NCBI GenBank assembly: GCA_964057225.1
Contig: OZ059896.1
Location: forward strand, 20,022,501 to 20,086,500
DNA: 64,000 nt
Direction of reading: 5' to 3'
DNA from: Auanema rhodensis
Lineage: Eukaryota; Nematoda; Chromadorea; Rhabditida; Rhabditidae
Position 1 is the first letter of the stretch, and each line of letters begins with the position of its first letter. Positions 38,248-51,935 of this stretch are shown here, piece by piece. The notes beneath the pieces were generated by a model that was not told the origin of the DNA, did not search any database, and worked only from the letters and a program-made list of their open reading frames with translations. Position numbers and translations under genes: made by a program.

Positions 38248-39651
38248 AACATTGCTTCCAAAAACATTTTGACAAAAATTTTTTCGAAAAATTTCAAAAT
38301 AATTTAGCAAAAAGTAGATGTTTTTAGAATCCATTTTCCAAGGCAAAGACGATAGACAATGTTATTCAACGAAAAAATTAATTCTTCAGGGTGAAAATCG
38401 AGGATATAAGTGTGAACTTATATCAGTTGATATCTCGGTGCATTTTCAAGCTAGCGCAAATCTGATAACACAGATCGACGCAGCTTTAAAATCCGCATCG
38501 AATGCACTATACTACATTGAGAAATGCTTGATACAAAAATTAGTTATGATCGTTTGAAAAATGATGCATTAGTGTATGTTGAGTTTCCATGTACACTCAA
38601 CATTGCTTCCAAAAACATTTTGACAAAAATTTTTTCGAAAAATTTCAAAATAATTTAGCAAAAAGTAGATGTTTTTAGATTCCATTTTTCAAGGCAAAGA
38701 CGATAGACAATGTTATTCAACGAAAAAATTAATTCTTCAGGGTGAAAATCGAGGATATAAGTGTGAACTTATATCAGTTGATATCTCGGTGCATTTTCAA
38801 GCTAGCGCAAATCTGATAACACAGATCGACGCAGCTTAAAAATCCGCATCGAATGCACTATACTACATTGAGAAACGCTTGATACAAAAATTAGTTATGA
38901 TCGTTTGAAAAATGATGCATTAGTGTATGTTGAGTTTCCATGTACACTCAACATTGCTTCCAAAAACATTTTGACAAAAATTTTTTCGAAAAATTTCAAA
39001 ATAATTTAGCAAAAAGTAGATGTTTTTAGATTCCATTTTTCAAGGCAAAGACGATAGACAATGTTATTCAACGAAAAAATTAATTCTTCAGGGTGAAAAT
39101 CGAGGATATAAGTGTGAACTTATATCAGTTGATATCTCGGTGCATTTTCAAGCTAGCGCAAATCTGATAACACAGATCGACGCAGCTTAAAAATCCGCAT
39201 CGAATGCACTATACTACATTGAGAAACGCTTGATACAAAAATTAGTTATGATCGTTTGAAAAATGATGCATTAGTGTATGTTGAGTTTCCATGTACACTC
39301 AACATTGCTTCCAAAAACATTTTGACAAAAATTTTTTCGAAAAATTTCAAAATAATTTAGCAAAAAGTAGATGTTTTTAGATTCCATTTTTCGAGGCAAA
39401 GACGATAGACAATGTTATTCAACGAAAAAATTATTTCTTCAGGGTGAAAATCGAGGATATAAGTGTGAACATATATCAGTTGATATCTCGGTGCATTTTC
39501 AAGCTAGCGCAAATCTGATAACACAGATCGACGCAGCTTAAAAATCCGCATCGAATGCACTATACTACATTGAGAAACGCTTAATACAAAAATTAGTTAT
39601 GATCGTTTGAAAAATGATGCATTAGTGTATGTTGAGTTTCCATGTACACTC
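38248..39651 (+). repeat. Duplicated 4-mer, copy 2
   Basis: Same four monomers as the preceding 1404 bp. The difference I noticed is A to T at 38487 (monomer position 240), which turns the stop codon taa of the monomer reading frame into tta. That change postdates the duplication and creates the longest open frame in the window. Confidence 0.8.
38318..38557 (+). other. Fortuitous 79-codon open frame inside a monomer; not a gene
   Basis: The frame starts at the ATG found at monomer position 71 in almost every copy. In a typical C-arm copy it closes after 56 codons at taa (239-241); in T-arm copies it closes after 43 codons at taa (200-202). Here A38487T removes the first of these stops, so the frame runs to a tga at monomer 308-310. 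The sequence is otherwise ordinary satellite, and I recognise no domain in the 79-residue translation. Nothing suggests protein-level constraint: sister copies are closed at varied places and the base composition is that of the repeat. It is recorded so that it is not mistaken for a coding sequence. Confidence 0.9.
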
Positions 39652-40704
39652 AACATTGCTTCCAAAAACATTTTGACAAAAATTTTTTCGAAAAATTTCA
39701 AAATAATTTAGCAAAAAGTAGATGTTTTTAGATTCCATTTTTCAAGGCAAAGACGATAGACAATGTTATTCAACGAAAAAATTATTTCTTCAGGGTGAAA
39801 ATCGAGGATATAAGTGTGAACATATATCAGTTGATATCTCGGTGCATTTTCAAGCTAGCGCAAATCTGATAACACAGATCGACGCAGCTTAAAAATCCGC
39901 ATCGAATGCACTATACTACATTGAGAAACGCTTAATACAAAAATTAGTTATGATCGTTTGAAAAATGATGCATTAGTGTATGTTGAGTTTCCATGTACAC
40001 TCAACATTGCTTCCAAAAACATTTTGACAAAAATTTTTTCGAAAAATTTCAAAATAATTTAGCAAAAAGTAGATGTTTTTAGATTTCTTTTTTTAAGGCA
40101 AAAACGATGGACAATGTTATTCAACGAAAAAATTAATTCTTCAGGGTGAAAATCGAGGATATAAGTGTGAACTTATATCAGTTGATATCTCGGTGCATTT
40201 TTAAGCTAGCGCAAATCTGATAACACAGATCGACGCAGCTTAAAAATCTGCATCGAATGCACTATACTACATCAAGAAACGCTTGATACAAAAATTAGTT
40301 ATGATCGTTTGAAAAATGATGCATTAGTGTATGTTGAGTTTCCATGTACACTCAACATTGCTTCCAAAAACATTTTGACAAAAATTTTTTCGAAAAATTT
40401 CAAAATAATTTAGCAAAAAGTAGATGTTTTTAGATTCCTTTTTTCAAGGCAAAGACGATAGACAATGTTATTCAACGAAAAAATTAATTCTTCAGGGTGA
40501 AAATCGAGGATATAAGTGTGAACTTATATCAGTTGATATCTCGGTGCATTTTTAAGCTAGCGCAAATCTGATAACACAGATCGACGCAGCTTAAAAATCC
40601 ACATCGAATGCACTATACTACATCAAGAAACGCTTAATACAAAAATTAGTTATGATCGTTTGAAAAATGATGCATTAGTGTATGTTGAGTTTCCATGTAC
40701 ACTC
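39652..40704 (+). repeat. W, E and a mosaic monomer
   Basis: Three monomers. The third (40354) combines a B-like ccttttttc with the R-type gatag, then ccac with catcaag. That ccac/catcaag pairing is the only case I saw, since catcaag otherwise follows ctgc. It is therefore a likely gene-conversion or crossover product. Confidence 0.7.
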
Positions 40705-43512
40705 AACATTGCTTCCAAAAACATTTTGACAAAAATTTTTTCGAAAAATTTCAAAATAATTTAGCAAAAAGTAGATGTTTTTAGATTCCATTTTTCAAGG
40801 CAAAGACGATAGACAATGTTATTCAACGAAAAAATTATTTCTTCAGGGTGAAAATCGAGGATATAAGTGTGAACATATATCAGTTGATATCTCGGTGCAT
40901 TTTCAAGCTAGCGCAAATCTGATAACACAGATCGACGCAGCTTAAAAATCCGCATCGAATGCACTATACTACATTGAGAAACGCTTAATACAAAAATTAG
41001 TTATGATCGTTTGAAAAATGATGCATTAGTGTATGTTGAGTTTCCATGTACACTCAACATTGCTTCCAAAAACATTTTGACAAAAATTTTTTCGAAAAAT
41101 TTCAAAATAATTTAGCAAAAAGTAGATGTTTTTAGATTTCTTTTTTTAAGGCAAAAACGATGGACAATGTTATTCAACGAAAAAATTAATTCTTCAGGGT
41201 GAAAATCGAGGATATAAGTGTGAACTTATATCAGTTGATATCTCGGTGCATTTTTAAGCTAGCGCAAATCTGATAACACAGATCGACGCAGCTTAAAAAT
41301 CTGCATCGAATGCACTATACTACATCAAGAAACGCTTGATACAAAAATTAGTTATGATCGTTTGAAAAATGATGCATTAGTGTATGTTGAGTTTCCATGT
41401 ACACTCAACATTGCTTCCAAAAACATTTTGACAAAAATTTTTTCGAAAAATTTCAAAATAATTTAGCAAAAAGTAGATGTTTTTAGATTCCATTTTTCAA
41501 GGCAAAGACGATAGACAATGTTATTCAACGAAAAAATTAATTCTTCAGGGTGAAAATCGAGGATATAAGTGTGAACTTATATCAGTTGATATCTCGGTGC
41601 ATTTTTAAGCTAGCGCAAATCTGATAACACAGATCGACGCAGCTTAAAAATCCACATCGAATGCACTATACTACATTGAGAAACGCTTGATACAAAAATT
41701 AGTTATGATCGTTTGAAAAATGATGCATTAGTGTATGTTGAGTTTCCATGTACACTCAACATTGCTTCCAAAAACATTTTGACAAAAATTTTTTCGAAAA
41801 ATTTCAAAATAATTTAGCAAAAAGTAGATGTTTTTAGATTCCTTTTTTCAAGGCAAAGACGATGGACAATGTTATTCAACGAAAAAATTAATTCTTCAGG
41901 GTGAAAATCGAGGATATAAGTGTGAACTTAAATCAGTTGATATCTCGGTGCATTTTTAAACTAGCGCAAATCTGATAACACAGATCGACGCAGCTTAAAA
42001 ATCTGCATCGAATGCACTATACTACATCAAGAAACGCTTAATACAAAAATTAGTTATGATCGTTTGAAAAATGATGCATTAGTGTATGTTGAGTTTCCAT
42101 GTACACTCAACATTGCTTCCAAAAACATTTTGACAAAAATTTTTTCGAAAAATTTCAAAATAATTTAGCAAAAAGTAGATGTTTTTAGATTCCATTTTTC
42201 AAGGCAAAGACGATAGACAATGTTATTCAACGAAAAAATTATTTCTTCAGGGTGAAAATCGAGGATATAAGTGTGAACATATATCAGTTGATATCTCGGT
42301 GCATTTTCAAGCTAGCGCAAATCTGATAACACAGATCGACGCAGCTTAAAAATCCGCATCGAATGCACTATACTACATTGAGAAACGCTTAATACAAAAA
42401 TTAGTTATGATCGTTTGAAAAATGATGCATTAGTGTATGTTGAGTTTCCATGTACACTCAACATTGCTTCCAAAAACATTTTGACAAAAATTTTTTCGAA
42501 AAATTTCAAAATAATTTAGCAAAAAGTAGATGTTTTTAGATTTCTTTTTTTAAGGCAAAAACGATGGACAATGTTATTCAACGAAAAAATTAATTCTTCA
42601 GGGTGAAAATCGAGGATATAAGTGTGAACTTATATCAGTTGATATCTCGGTGCATTTTTAAGCTAGCGCAAATCTGATAACACAGATCGACGCAGCTTAA
42701 AAATCTGCATCGAATGCACTATACTACATCAAGAAACGCTTGATACAAAAATTAGTTATGATCGTTTGAAAAATGATGCATTAGTGTATGTTGAGTTTCC
42801 ATGTACACTCAACATTGCTTCCAAAAACATTTTGACAAAAATTTTTTCGAAAAATTTCAAAATAATTTAGCAAAAAGTAGATGTTTTTAGATTCCATTTT
42901 TCAAGGCAAAGACGATAGACAATGTTATTCAACGAAAAAATTAATTCTTCAGGGTGAAAATCGAGGATATAAGTGTGAACTTATATCAGTTGATATCTCG
43001 GTGCATTTTTAAGCTAGCGCAAATCTGATAACACAGATCGACGCAGCTTAAAAATCCACATCGAATGCACTATACTACATTGAGAAACGCTTGATACAAA
43101 AATTAGTTATGATCGTTTGAAAAATGATGCATTAGGGTATGTTGAGTTTCCATGTACACTCAACATTGCTTCCAAAAACATTTTGACAAAAATTTTTTCG
43201 AAAAATTTCAAAATAATTTAGCAAAAAGTAGATGTTTTTAGATTCCTTTTTTCAAGGCAAAGACGATGGACAATGTTATTCAACGAAAAAATTAATTCTT
43301 CAGGGTGAAAATCGAGGATATAAGTGTGAACTTAAATCAGTTGATATCTCGGTGCATTTTTAAGCTAGCGCAAATCTGATAACACAGATCGACGCAGCTT
43401 AAAAATCTGCATCGAATGCACTATACTACATCAAGAAACGCTTGATACAAAAATTAGTTATGATCGTTTGAAAAATGATGCATTAGTGTATGTTGAGTTT
43501 CCATGTACACTC
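40705..43512 (+). repeat. W-E-K-B 4-mer, two tandem copies
   Basis: Two units of 1404 bp (40705-42108 and 42109-43512), each W, E, K, B-like with cttaaatc, matching 32984-34387. Differences between the two: the first has tttttaaactag, which breaks the GCTAGC site, and cttaatac; the second has attagggtat in its K copy and cttgatac. Confidence 0.8.
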
Positions 43513-46500
43513 AACATTGCTTCCAAAAACATTTTGACAAAAATTTTTTCGAAAAATTTCAAAATAATTTAGCAAAAAGTAGATGTTTTTAGATTCCATT
43601 TTTCAAGGCAAAGACGATAGACAATGTTATTCAACGAAAAAATTAATTCTTCAGGGTGAAAATCGAGGATATAAGTGTGAACTTATATCAGTTGATATCT
43701 CGGTGCATTTTTAAGCTAGCGCAAATCTGATAACACAGATCGACGCAGCTTAAAAATCCGCATCGAATGCACTATACTACATTGAGAAACGCTTAATACA
43801 AAAATTAGTTATGATCGTTTGAAAAATGATGCATTAGTGTATGTTGAGTTTCCATGTACACTCAACATTGCTTCCAAAAACATTTTGACAAAAATTTTTT
43901 CGAAAAATTTCAAAATAATTTAGCAAAAAGTAGATGTTTTTAGATTCCATTTTTCAAGGCAAAGACGATAGACAATGTTATTCAACGAAAAAATTAATTC
44001 TTCAGGGTGAAAATCGAGGATATAAGTGTGAACTTATATCAGTTGATATCTCGGTGCATTTTTAAGCTAGCGCAAATCTGATAACACAGATCGACGCAGC
44101 TTAAAAATCCACATCGAATGCACTATACTACATTGAGAAACGCTTGATACAAAAATTAGTTATGATCGTTTGAAAAATGATGCATTAGTGTATGTTGAGT
44201 TTCCATGTACACTCAACATTGCTTCCAAAAACATTTTGACAAAAATTTTTTCGAAAAATTTCAAAATAATTTAGCAAAAAGTAGATGTTTTTAGATTCCT
44301 TTTTTCAAGGCAAAGACGATGGACAATGTTATTCAACGAAAAAATTAATTCTTCAGGGTGAAAATCGAGGATATAAGTGTGAACTTATATCAGTTGATAT
44401 CTCGGTGCATTTTTAAGCTAGCGCAAATCTGATAACACAGATCGGCGCAGCTTAAAATCCGCATCGAATGCACTATACTACATTGAGAAACGCTTGATAC
44501 AAAAATTAGTTATGATCGTTTGAAAAATGATGCATTAGTGTATGTTGAGTTTCCATGTACACTCAACATTGCTTCCAAAAACATTTTGACAAAAATTTTT
44601 TCGAAAAATTTCAAAATAATTTAGCAAAAAGTAGATGTTTTTAGATTCCTTTTTTTAAGGCAAAAACGATGGACAATGTTATTCAACGAAAAAATTAATT
44701 CTTCAGGGTGAAAATCGAGGATATAAGTGTGAACTTATATCAGTTGATATCTCGGTGCATTTTTAAGCTAGCGCAAATCTGATAACACAGATCGACGCAG
44801 CTTAAAAATCCGCATCGAATGCACTATACTACATTGAGAAACGCTTAATAAAAAAATTAGTTATGATCGTTTGAAAAATGATGCATTAGTGTATGTTGAG
44901 TTTCCATGTACACTCAACATTGCTTCCAAAAACATTTTGACAAAAATTTTTTCGAAAAATTTCAAAATAATTTAGCAAAAAGTAGATGTTTTTAGATTCC
45001 ATTTTTCAAGGCAAAGACGATAGACAATGTTATTCAACGAAAAAATTAATTCTTCAGGGTGAAAATCGAGGATATAAGTGTGAACTTATATCAGTCGATA
45101 TCTCGGTGCATTTTTAAGCTAGCGCAAATCTGATAACACAGATCGACGCAGCTTAAAAATCTGCATCGAATGCACTATACTACATCAAGAAACGCTTGAT
45201 ACAAAAATTAGTTATGATCGTTTGAAAAATGATGCATTAGTGTATGTTGAGTTTCCATGTACACTCAACATTGCTTCCAAAAACATTTTGACAAAAATTT
45301 TTTCGAAAAATTTCAAAATAATTTAGCAAAAAGTAGATGTTTTTAGATTCCTTTTTTTAAGGCAAAAACGATGGACAATGTTATTCAACGAAAAAATTAA
45401 TTCTTCAGGGTGAAAATCGAGGATATAAGTGTGAACTTATATCAGTTGATATCTCGGTGCATTTTTAAGCTAGCGCAAATCTGATAACACAGATCGACGC
45501 AGCTTAAAAATCCGCATCGAATGCACTATACTACATTGAGAAACGCTTAATACAAAAATTAGTTATGATCGTTTGAAAAATGATGCATTAGTGTATGTTG
45601 AGTTTCCATGTACACTCAACATTGCTTCCAAAAACATTTTGACAAAAATTTTTTCGAAAAATTTCAAAATAATTTAGCAAAAAGTAGATGTTTTTAGATT
45701 CCATTTTTCAAGGCAAAGACGATAGACAATGTTATTCAACGAAAAAATTAATTCTTCAGGGTGAAAATCGAGGATATAAGTGTGAACTTATATCAGTTGA
45801 TATCTCGGTGCATTTTCAAGCTAGCGCAAATCTGATAATACAGATCGACGCAGCTTAAAAATCCGCATCGAATGCACTATACTACATTGAGAAACGCTTA
45901 ATACAAAAATTAGTTATGATCGTTTGAAAAATGATGCATTAGTGTATGTTGAGTTTCCATGTACACTCAACATTGCTTCCAAAAACATTTTGACAAAAAT
46001 TTTTTCGAAAAATTTCAAAATAATTTAGCAAAAAGTAGATGTTTTTAGATTCCATTTTTCAAGGCAAAGACGATAGACAATGTTATTCAACGAAAAAATT
46101 AATTCTTCAGGGTGAAAATCGAGGATATAAGTGTGAACTTATATCAGTTGATATCTCGGTGCATTTTTAAGCTAGCGCAAATCTGATAACACAGATCGAC
46201 GCAGCTTAAAAATCCACATCGAATGCACTATACTACATTGAGAAACGCTTGATACAAAAATTAGTTATGATCGTTTGAAAAATGATGCATTAGTGTATGT
46301 TGAGTTTCCATGTACACTCAACATTGCTTCCAAAAACATTTTGACAAAAATTTTTTCGAAAAATTTCAAAATAATTTAGCAAAAAGTAGATGTTTTTAGA
46401 TTCCTTTTTTCAAGGCAAAGACGATGGACAATGTTATTCAACGAAAAAATTAATTCTTCAGGGTGAAAATCGAGGATATAAGTGTGAACTTATATCAGTT

Positions 46501-48425
46501 GATATCTCGGTGCATTTTTAAGCTAGCGCAAATCTGATAACACAGATCGACGCAGCTTAAAAATCCGCATCGAATGCACTATACTACATTGAGAAACGCT
46601 TAATACAAAAATTAGTTATGATCGTTTGAAAAATGATGCATTAGTGTATGTTGAGTTTCCATGTACACTCAACATTGCTTCCAAAAACATTTTGACAAAA
46701 ATTTTTTCGAAAAATTTCAAAATAATTTAGCGAAAAGTAGATGTTTTTAGATTCCATTTTTCAAGGCAAAGACGATAGACAATGTTATTCAACGAAAAAA
46801 TTAATTCTTCAGGGTGAAAATCGAGGATATAAGTGTGAACTTAAATCAGTTGATATCTCGGTGCATTTTTAAGCTAGCGCAAATCTGATAACACAGATCG
46901 ACGCAGCTTAAAAATCTGCATCGAATGCACTATACTACATCAAGAAACGCTTGATACAAAAATTAGTTATGATCGTTTGAAAAATGATGCATTAGTGTAT
47001 GTTGAGTTTCCATGTACACTCAACATTGCTTCCAAAAACATTTTGACAAAAATTTTTTCGAAAAATTTCAAAATAATTTAGCAAAAAGTAGATGTTTTTA
47101 GATTCCATTTTTCAAGGCAAAGACGATAGACAATGTTATTCAACGAAAAAATTAATTCTTCAGGGTGAAAATCGAGGATATAAGTGTGAACTTATATCAG
47201 TTGATATCTCGGTGCATTTTTAAGCTAGCGCAAATCTGATAACACAGATCGACGCAGCTTAAAAATCCACATCGAATGCACTATACTACATTGAGAAACG
47301 CTTGATACAAAAATTAGTTATGATCGTTTGAAAAATGATGCATTAGTGTATGTTGAGTTTCCATGTACACTCAACATTGCTTCCAAAAACATTTTGACAA
47401 AAATTTTTTCGAAAAATTTCAAAATAATTTAGCAAAAAGTAGATGTTTTTAGATTCCTTTTTTTAAGGCAAAAACGATGGACAATGTTATTCAACGAAAA
47501 AATTAATTCTTCAGGGTGAAAATCGAGGATATAAGTGTGAACTTATATCAGTTGATATCTCGGTGCATTTTTAAGCTAGCGCAAATCTGATAACACAGAT
47601 CGACGCAGCTTAAAAATCCGCATCGAATGCACTATACTACATTGAGAAACGCTTAATACAAAAATTAGTTATGATCGTTTGAAAAATGATGCATTAGTGT
47701 ATGTTGAGTTTCCATGTACACTCAACATTGCTTCCAAAAACATTTTGACAAAAATTTTTTCGAAAAATTTCAAAATAATTTAGCAAAAAGTAGATGTTTT
47801 TAGATTCCATTTTTCAAGGCAAAGACGATAGACAATGTTATTCAACGAAAAAATTAATTCTTCAGGGTGAAAATCGAGGATATAAGTGTGAACTTATATC
47901 AGTTGATATCTCGGTGCATTTTCAAGCTAGCGCAAATCTGATAATACAGATCGACGCAGCTTAAAAATCCGCATCGAATGCACTATACTACATTGAGAAA
48001 CGCTTAATACAAAAATTAGTTATGATCGTTTGAAAAATGATGCATTAGTGTATGTTGAGTTTCCATGTACACTCAACATTGCTTCCAAAAACATTTTGAC
48101 AAAAATTTTTTCGAAAAATTTCAAAATAATTTAGCAAAAAGTAGATGTTTTTAGATTCCATTTTTCAAGGCAAAGACGATAGACAATGTTATTCAACGAA
48201 AAAATTAATTCTTCAGGGTGAAAATCGAGGATATAAGTGTGAACTTATATCAGTTGATATCTCGGTGCATTTTTAAGCTAGCGCAAATCTGATAACACAG
48301 ATCGACGCAGCTTAAAAATCCGCATCGAATGCACTATACTACATTGAGAAACGCTTAATACAAAAATTAGTTATGATCGTTTGAAAAATGATGCATTAGT
48401 GTATGTTGAGTTTCCATGTACACTC
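43513..48425 (+). repeat. Zone 10a: mixed R, K, B and D monomers
   Basis: Fourteen monomers. The ataatacag variant (a T inside the inner hairpin loop) first appears at 45618 and recurs at 47724. One B copy of 350 bp lies at 44215. A private cttaataaaaaaatt occurs in the copy at 44565, and cagtcgat in the next. The copy at 46671 has agcgaaaag, shared with 28773. D-ataat pairs recur (45267-45968 and 47373-48074). Confidence 0.7.
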
Positions 48426-50882
48426 AACATTGCTTCCAAAAACATTTTGACAAAAATTTTTTCGAAAAATTTCAAAATAATTTAGCAAAAAGTAGATGTT
48501 TTTAGATTCCATTTTTCAAGGCAAAGACGATAGACAATGTTATTCAACGAAAAAATTAATTCTTCAGGGTGAAAATCGAGGATATAAGTGTGAACTTATA
48601 TCAGTTGATATCTCGGTGCATTTTCAAGCTAGCGCAAATCTGATAATACAGATCGACGCAGCTTAAAAATCCGCATCGAATGCACTATACTACATTGAGA
48701 AACGCTTAATACAAAAATTAGTTATGATCGTTTGAAAAATGATGCATTAGTGTATGTTGAGTTTCCATGTACACTCAACATTGCTTCCAAAAACATTTTG
48801 ACAAAAATTTTTTCAAAAAATTTCAAAATAATTTAGCAAAAAGTAGATGTTTTTAGATTCCATTTTTCAAGGCAAAGACGATAGACAATGTTATTCAACG
48901 AAAAAATTAATTCTTCAGGGTGAAAATCGAGGATATAAGTGTGAACTTATATCAGTTGATATCTCGGTGCATTTTTAAGCTAGCGCAAATCTGATAACAC
49001 AGATCGACGCAGCTTAAAAATCCACATCGAATGCACTATACTACATTGAGAAACGCTTGATACAAAAATTAGTTATGATCGTTTGAAAAATGATGCATTA
49101 GTGTATGTTGAGTTTCCATGTACACTCAACATTGCTTCCAAAAACATTTTGACAAAAATTTTTTCGAAAAATTTCAAAATAATTTAGCAAAAAGTAGATG
49201 TTTTTAGATTCCTTTTTTCAAGGCAAAGACGATGGACAATGTTATTCAACGAAAAAATTAATTCTTCAGGGTGAAAATCGAGGATATAAGTGTGAACTTA
49301 TATCAGTTGATATCTCGGTGCATTTTTAAGCTAGCGCAAATCTGATAACACAGATCGACGCAGCTTAAAAATCCACATCGAATGCACTATACTACATTGA
49401 GAAACGCTTGATACAAAAATTAGTTATGATCGTTTGAAAAATGATGCATTAGTGTATGTTGAGTTTCCATGTACACTCAACATTGCTTCCAAAAACATTT
49501 TGACAAAAATTTTTTCGAAAAATTTCAAAATAATTTAGCAAAAAGTAGATGTTTTTAGATTCCTTTTTTCAAGGCAAAGACGATGGACAATGTTATTCAA
49601 CGAAAAAATTAATTCTTCAGGGTGAAAATCGAGGATATAAGTGTGAACTTATATCAGTTGATATCTCGGTGCATTTTTAAGCTAGCGCAAATCTGATAAC
49701 ACAGATCGACGCAGCTTAAAAATCCGCATCGAATGCACTATACTACATTGAGAAACGCTTAATACAAAAATTAGTTATGATCGTTTGAAAAATGATGCAT
49801 TAGTGTATGTTGAGTTTCCATGTACACTCAACATTGCTTCCAAAAACATTTTGACAAAAATTTTTTCGAAAAATTTCAAAATAATTTAGCAAAAAGTAGA
49901 TGTTTTTAGATTCCATTTTTCAAGGCAAAGACGATAGACAATGTTATTCAACGAAAAAATTAATTCTTCAGGGTGAAAATCGAGGATATAAGTGTGAACT
50001 TATATCAGTTGATATCTCGGTGCATTTTTAAGCTAGCGCAAATCTGATAACACAGATCGACGCAGCTTAAAAATCCGCATCGAATGCACTATACTACATT
50101 GAGAAACGCTTAATACAAAAATTAGTTATGATCGTTTGAAAAATGATGCATTAGTGTATGTTGAGTTTCCATGTACACTCAACATTGCTTCCAAAAACAT
50201 TTTGACAAAAATTTTTTCGAAAAATTTCAAAATAATTTAGCAAAAAGTAGATGTTTTTAGATTCCATTTTTCAAGGCAAAGACGATAGACAATGTTATTC
50301 AACGAAAAAATTAATTCTTCAGGGTGAAAATCGAGGATATAAGTGTGAACTTATATCAGTTGATATCTCGGTGCATTTTCAAGCTAGCGCAAATCTGATA
50401 ACACAGATCGACGCAGCTTAAAAATCCACATCGAATGCACTATACTACATTGAGAAACGCTTGATACAAAAATTAGTTATGATCGTTTGAAAAATGATGC
50501 ATTAGTGTATGTTGAGTTTCCATGTACACTCAACATTGCTTCCAAAAACATTTTGACAAAAATTTTTTCGAAAAATTTCAAAATAATTTAGCAAAAAGTA
50601 GATGTTTTTAGATTCCTTTTTTCAAGGCAAAGACGATGGACAATGTTATTCAACGAAAAAATTAATTCTTCAGGGTGAAAATCGAGGATATAAGTGTGAA
50701 CTTATATCAGTTGATATCTCGGTGCATTTTTAAGCTAGCGCAAATCTGATAACACAGATCGACGCAGCTTAAAAATCCGCATCGAATGCACTATACTACA
50801 TTGAGAAACGCTTAATACAAAAATTAGTTATGATCGTTTGAAAAATGATGCATTAGTGTATGTTGAGTTTCCATGTACACTC
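48426..50882 (+). repeat. 7-mer segment of a 10-mer period, copy 1
   Basis: Seven monomers, 2457 bp: R with ataatacag, K, B-like with ccac, B-like with ccgc, R-like with T arm, R-like with ccac and C arm, B-like with ccgc. The same series returns 3510 bp (ten monomers) later. The second monomer here has a private loss of the CpG in the TTCGAA site (A at 48815). Confidence 0.75.
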
Positions 50883-51935
50883 AACATTGCTTCCAAAAAC
50901 ATTTTGACAAAAATTTTTTCGAAAAATTTCAAAATAATTTAGCAAAAAGTAGATGTTTTTAGATTCCTTTTTTCAAGGCAAAGACGATGGACAATGTTAT
51001 TCAACGAAAAAATCAATTCTTCAGGGTGAAAATCGAGGATATAAGTGTGAACTTATATCAGTTGATATCTCGGTGCATTTTTAAGCTAGCGCAAATCTGA
51101 TAACACAGATCGACGCAGCTTAAAAATCCGCATCGAATGCACTATACTACATTGAGAAACGCTTAATACAAAAATTAGTTATGATCGTTTGAAAAATGAT
51201 GCATTAGTGTATGTTGAGTTTCCATGTACACTCAACATTGCTTCCAAAAACATTTTGACAAAAATTTTTTCGAAAAATTTCAAAATAATTTAGCAAAAAG
51301 TAGATGTTTTTAGATTCCTTTTTTTAAGGCAAAAACGATGGACAATGTTATTCAACGAAAAAATTAATTCTTCAGGGTGAAAATCGAGGATATAAGTGTG
51401 AACTTATATCAGTTGATATCTCGGTGCATTTTTAAGCTAGCGCAAATCTGATAACACAGATCGACGCAGCTTAAAAATCCACATCGAATGCACTATACTA
51501 CATTGAGAAACGCTTGATACAAAAATTAGTTATGATCGTTTGAAAAATGATGCATTAGTGTATGTTGAGTTTCCATGTACACTCAACATTGCTTCCAAAA
51601 ACATTTTGACAAAAATTTTTTCGAAAAATTTCAAAATAATTTAGCAAAAAGTAGATGTTTTTAGATTCCTTTTTTTAAGGCAAAAACGATGGACAATGTT
51701 ATTCAACGAAAAAATTAATTCTTCAGGGTGAAAATCGAGGATATAAGTGTGAACTTATATCAGTTGATATCTCGGTGCATTTTTAAGCTAGCGCAAATCT
51801 GATAACACAGATCGACGCAGCTTAAAAATCCGCATCGAATGCACTATACTACATTGAGAAACGCTTAATACAAAAATTAGTTATGATCGTTTGAAAAATG
51901 ATGCATTAGTGTATGTTGAGTTTCCATGTACACTC
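50883..51935 (+). repeat. Three monomers completing the 10-mer
   Basis: B-like with aatcaattc, D with ccac, and D with ccgc. The aatcaattc variant is otherwise typical of P copies of the left half of the window, so its presence in a B-like background suggests conversion or recurrent mutation. Confidence 0.65.

Noticed and set aside
38318-38557. 79-codon open reading frame as a protein-coding gene
   Set aside because: It is an ordinary satellite copy in which one base change (A38487T) removed the usual stop. Sister copies are closed, no domain is recognisable and there is no independent gene context.
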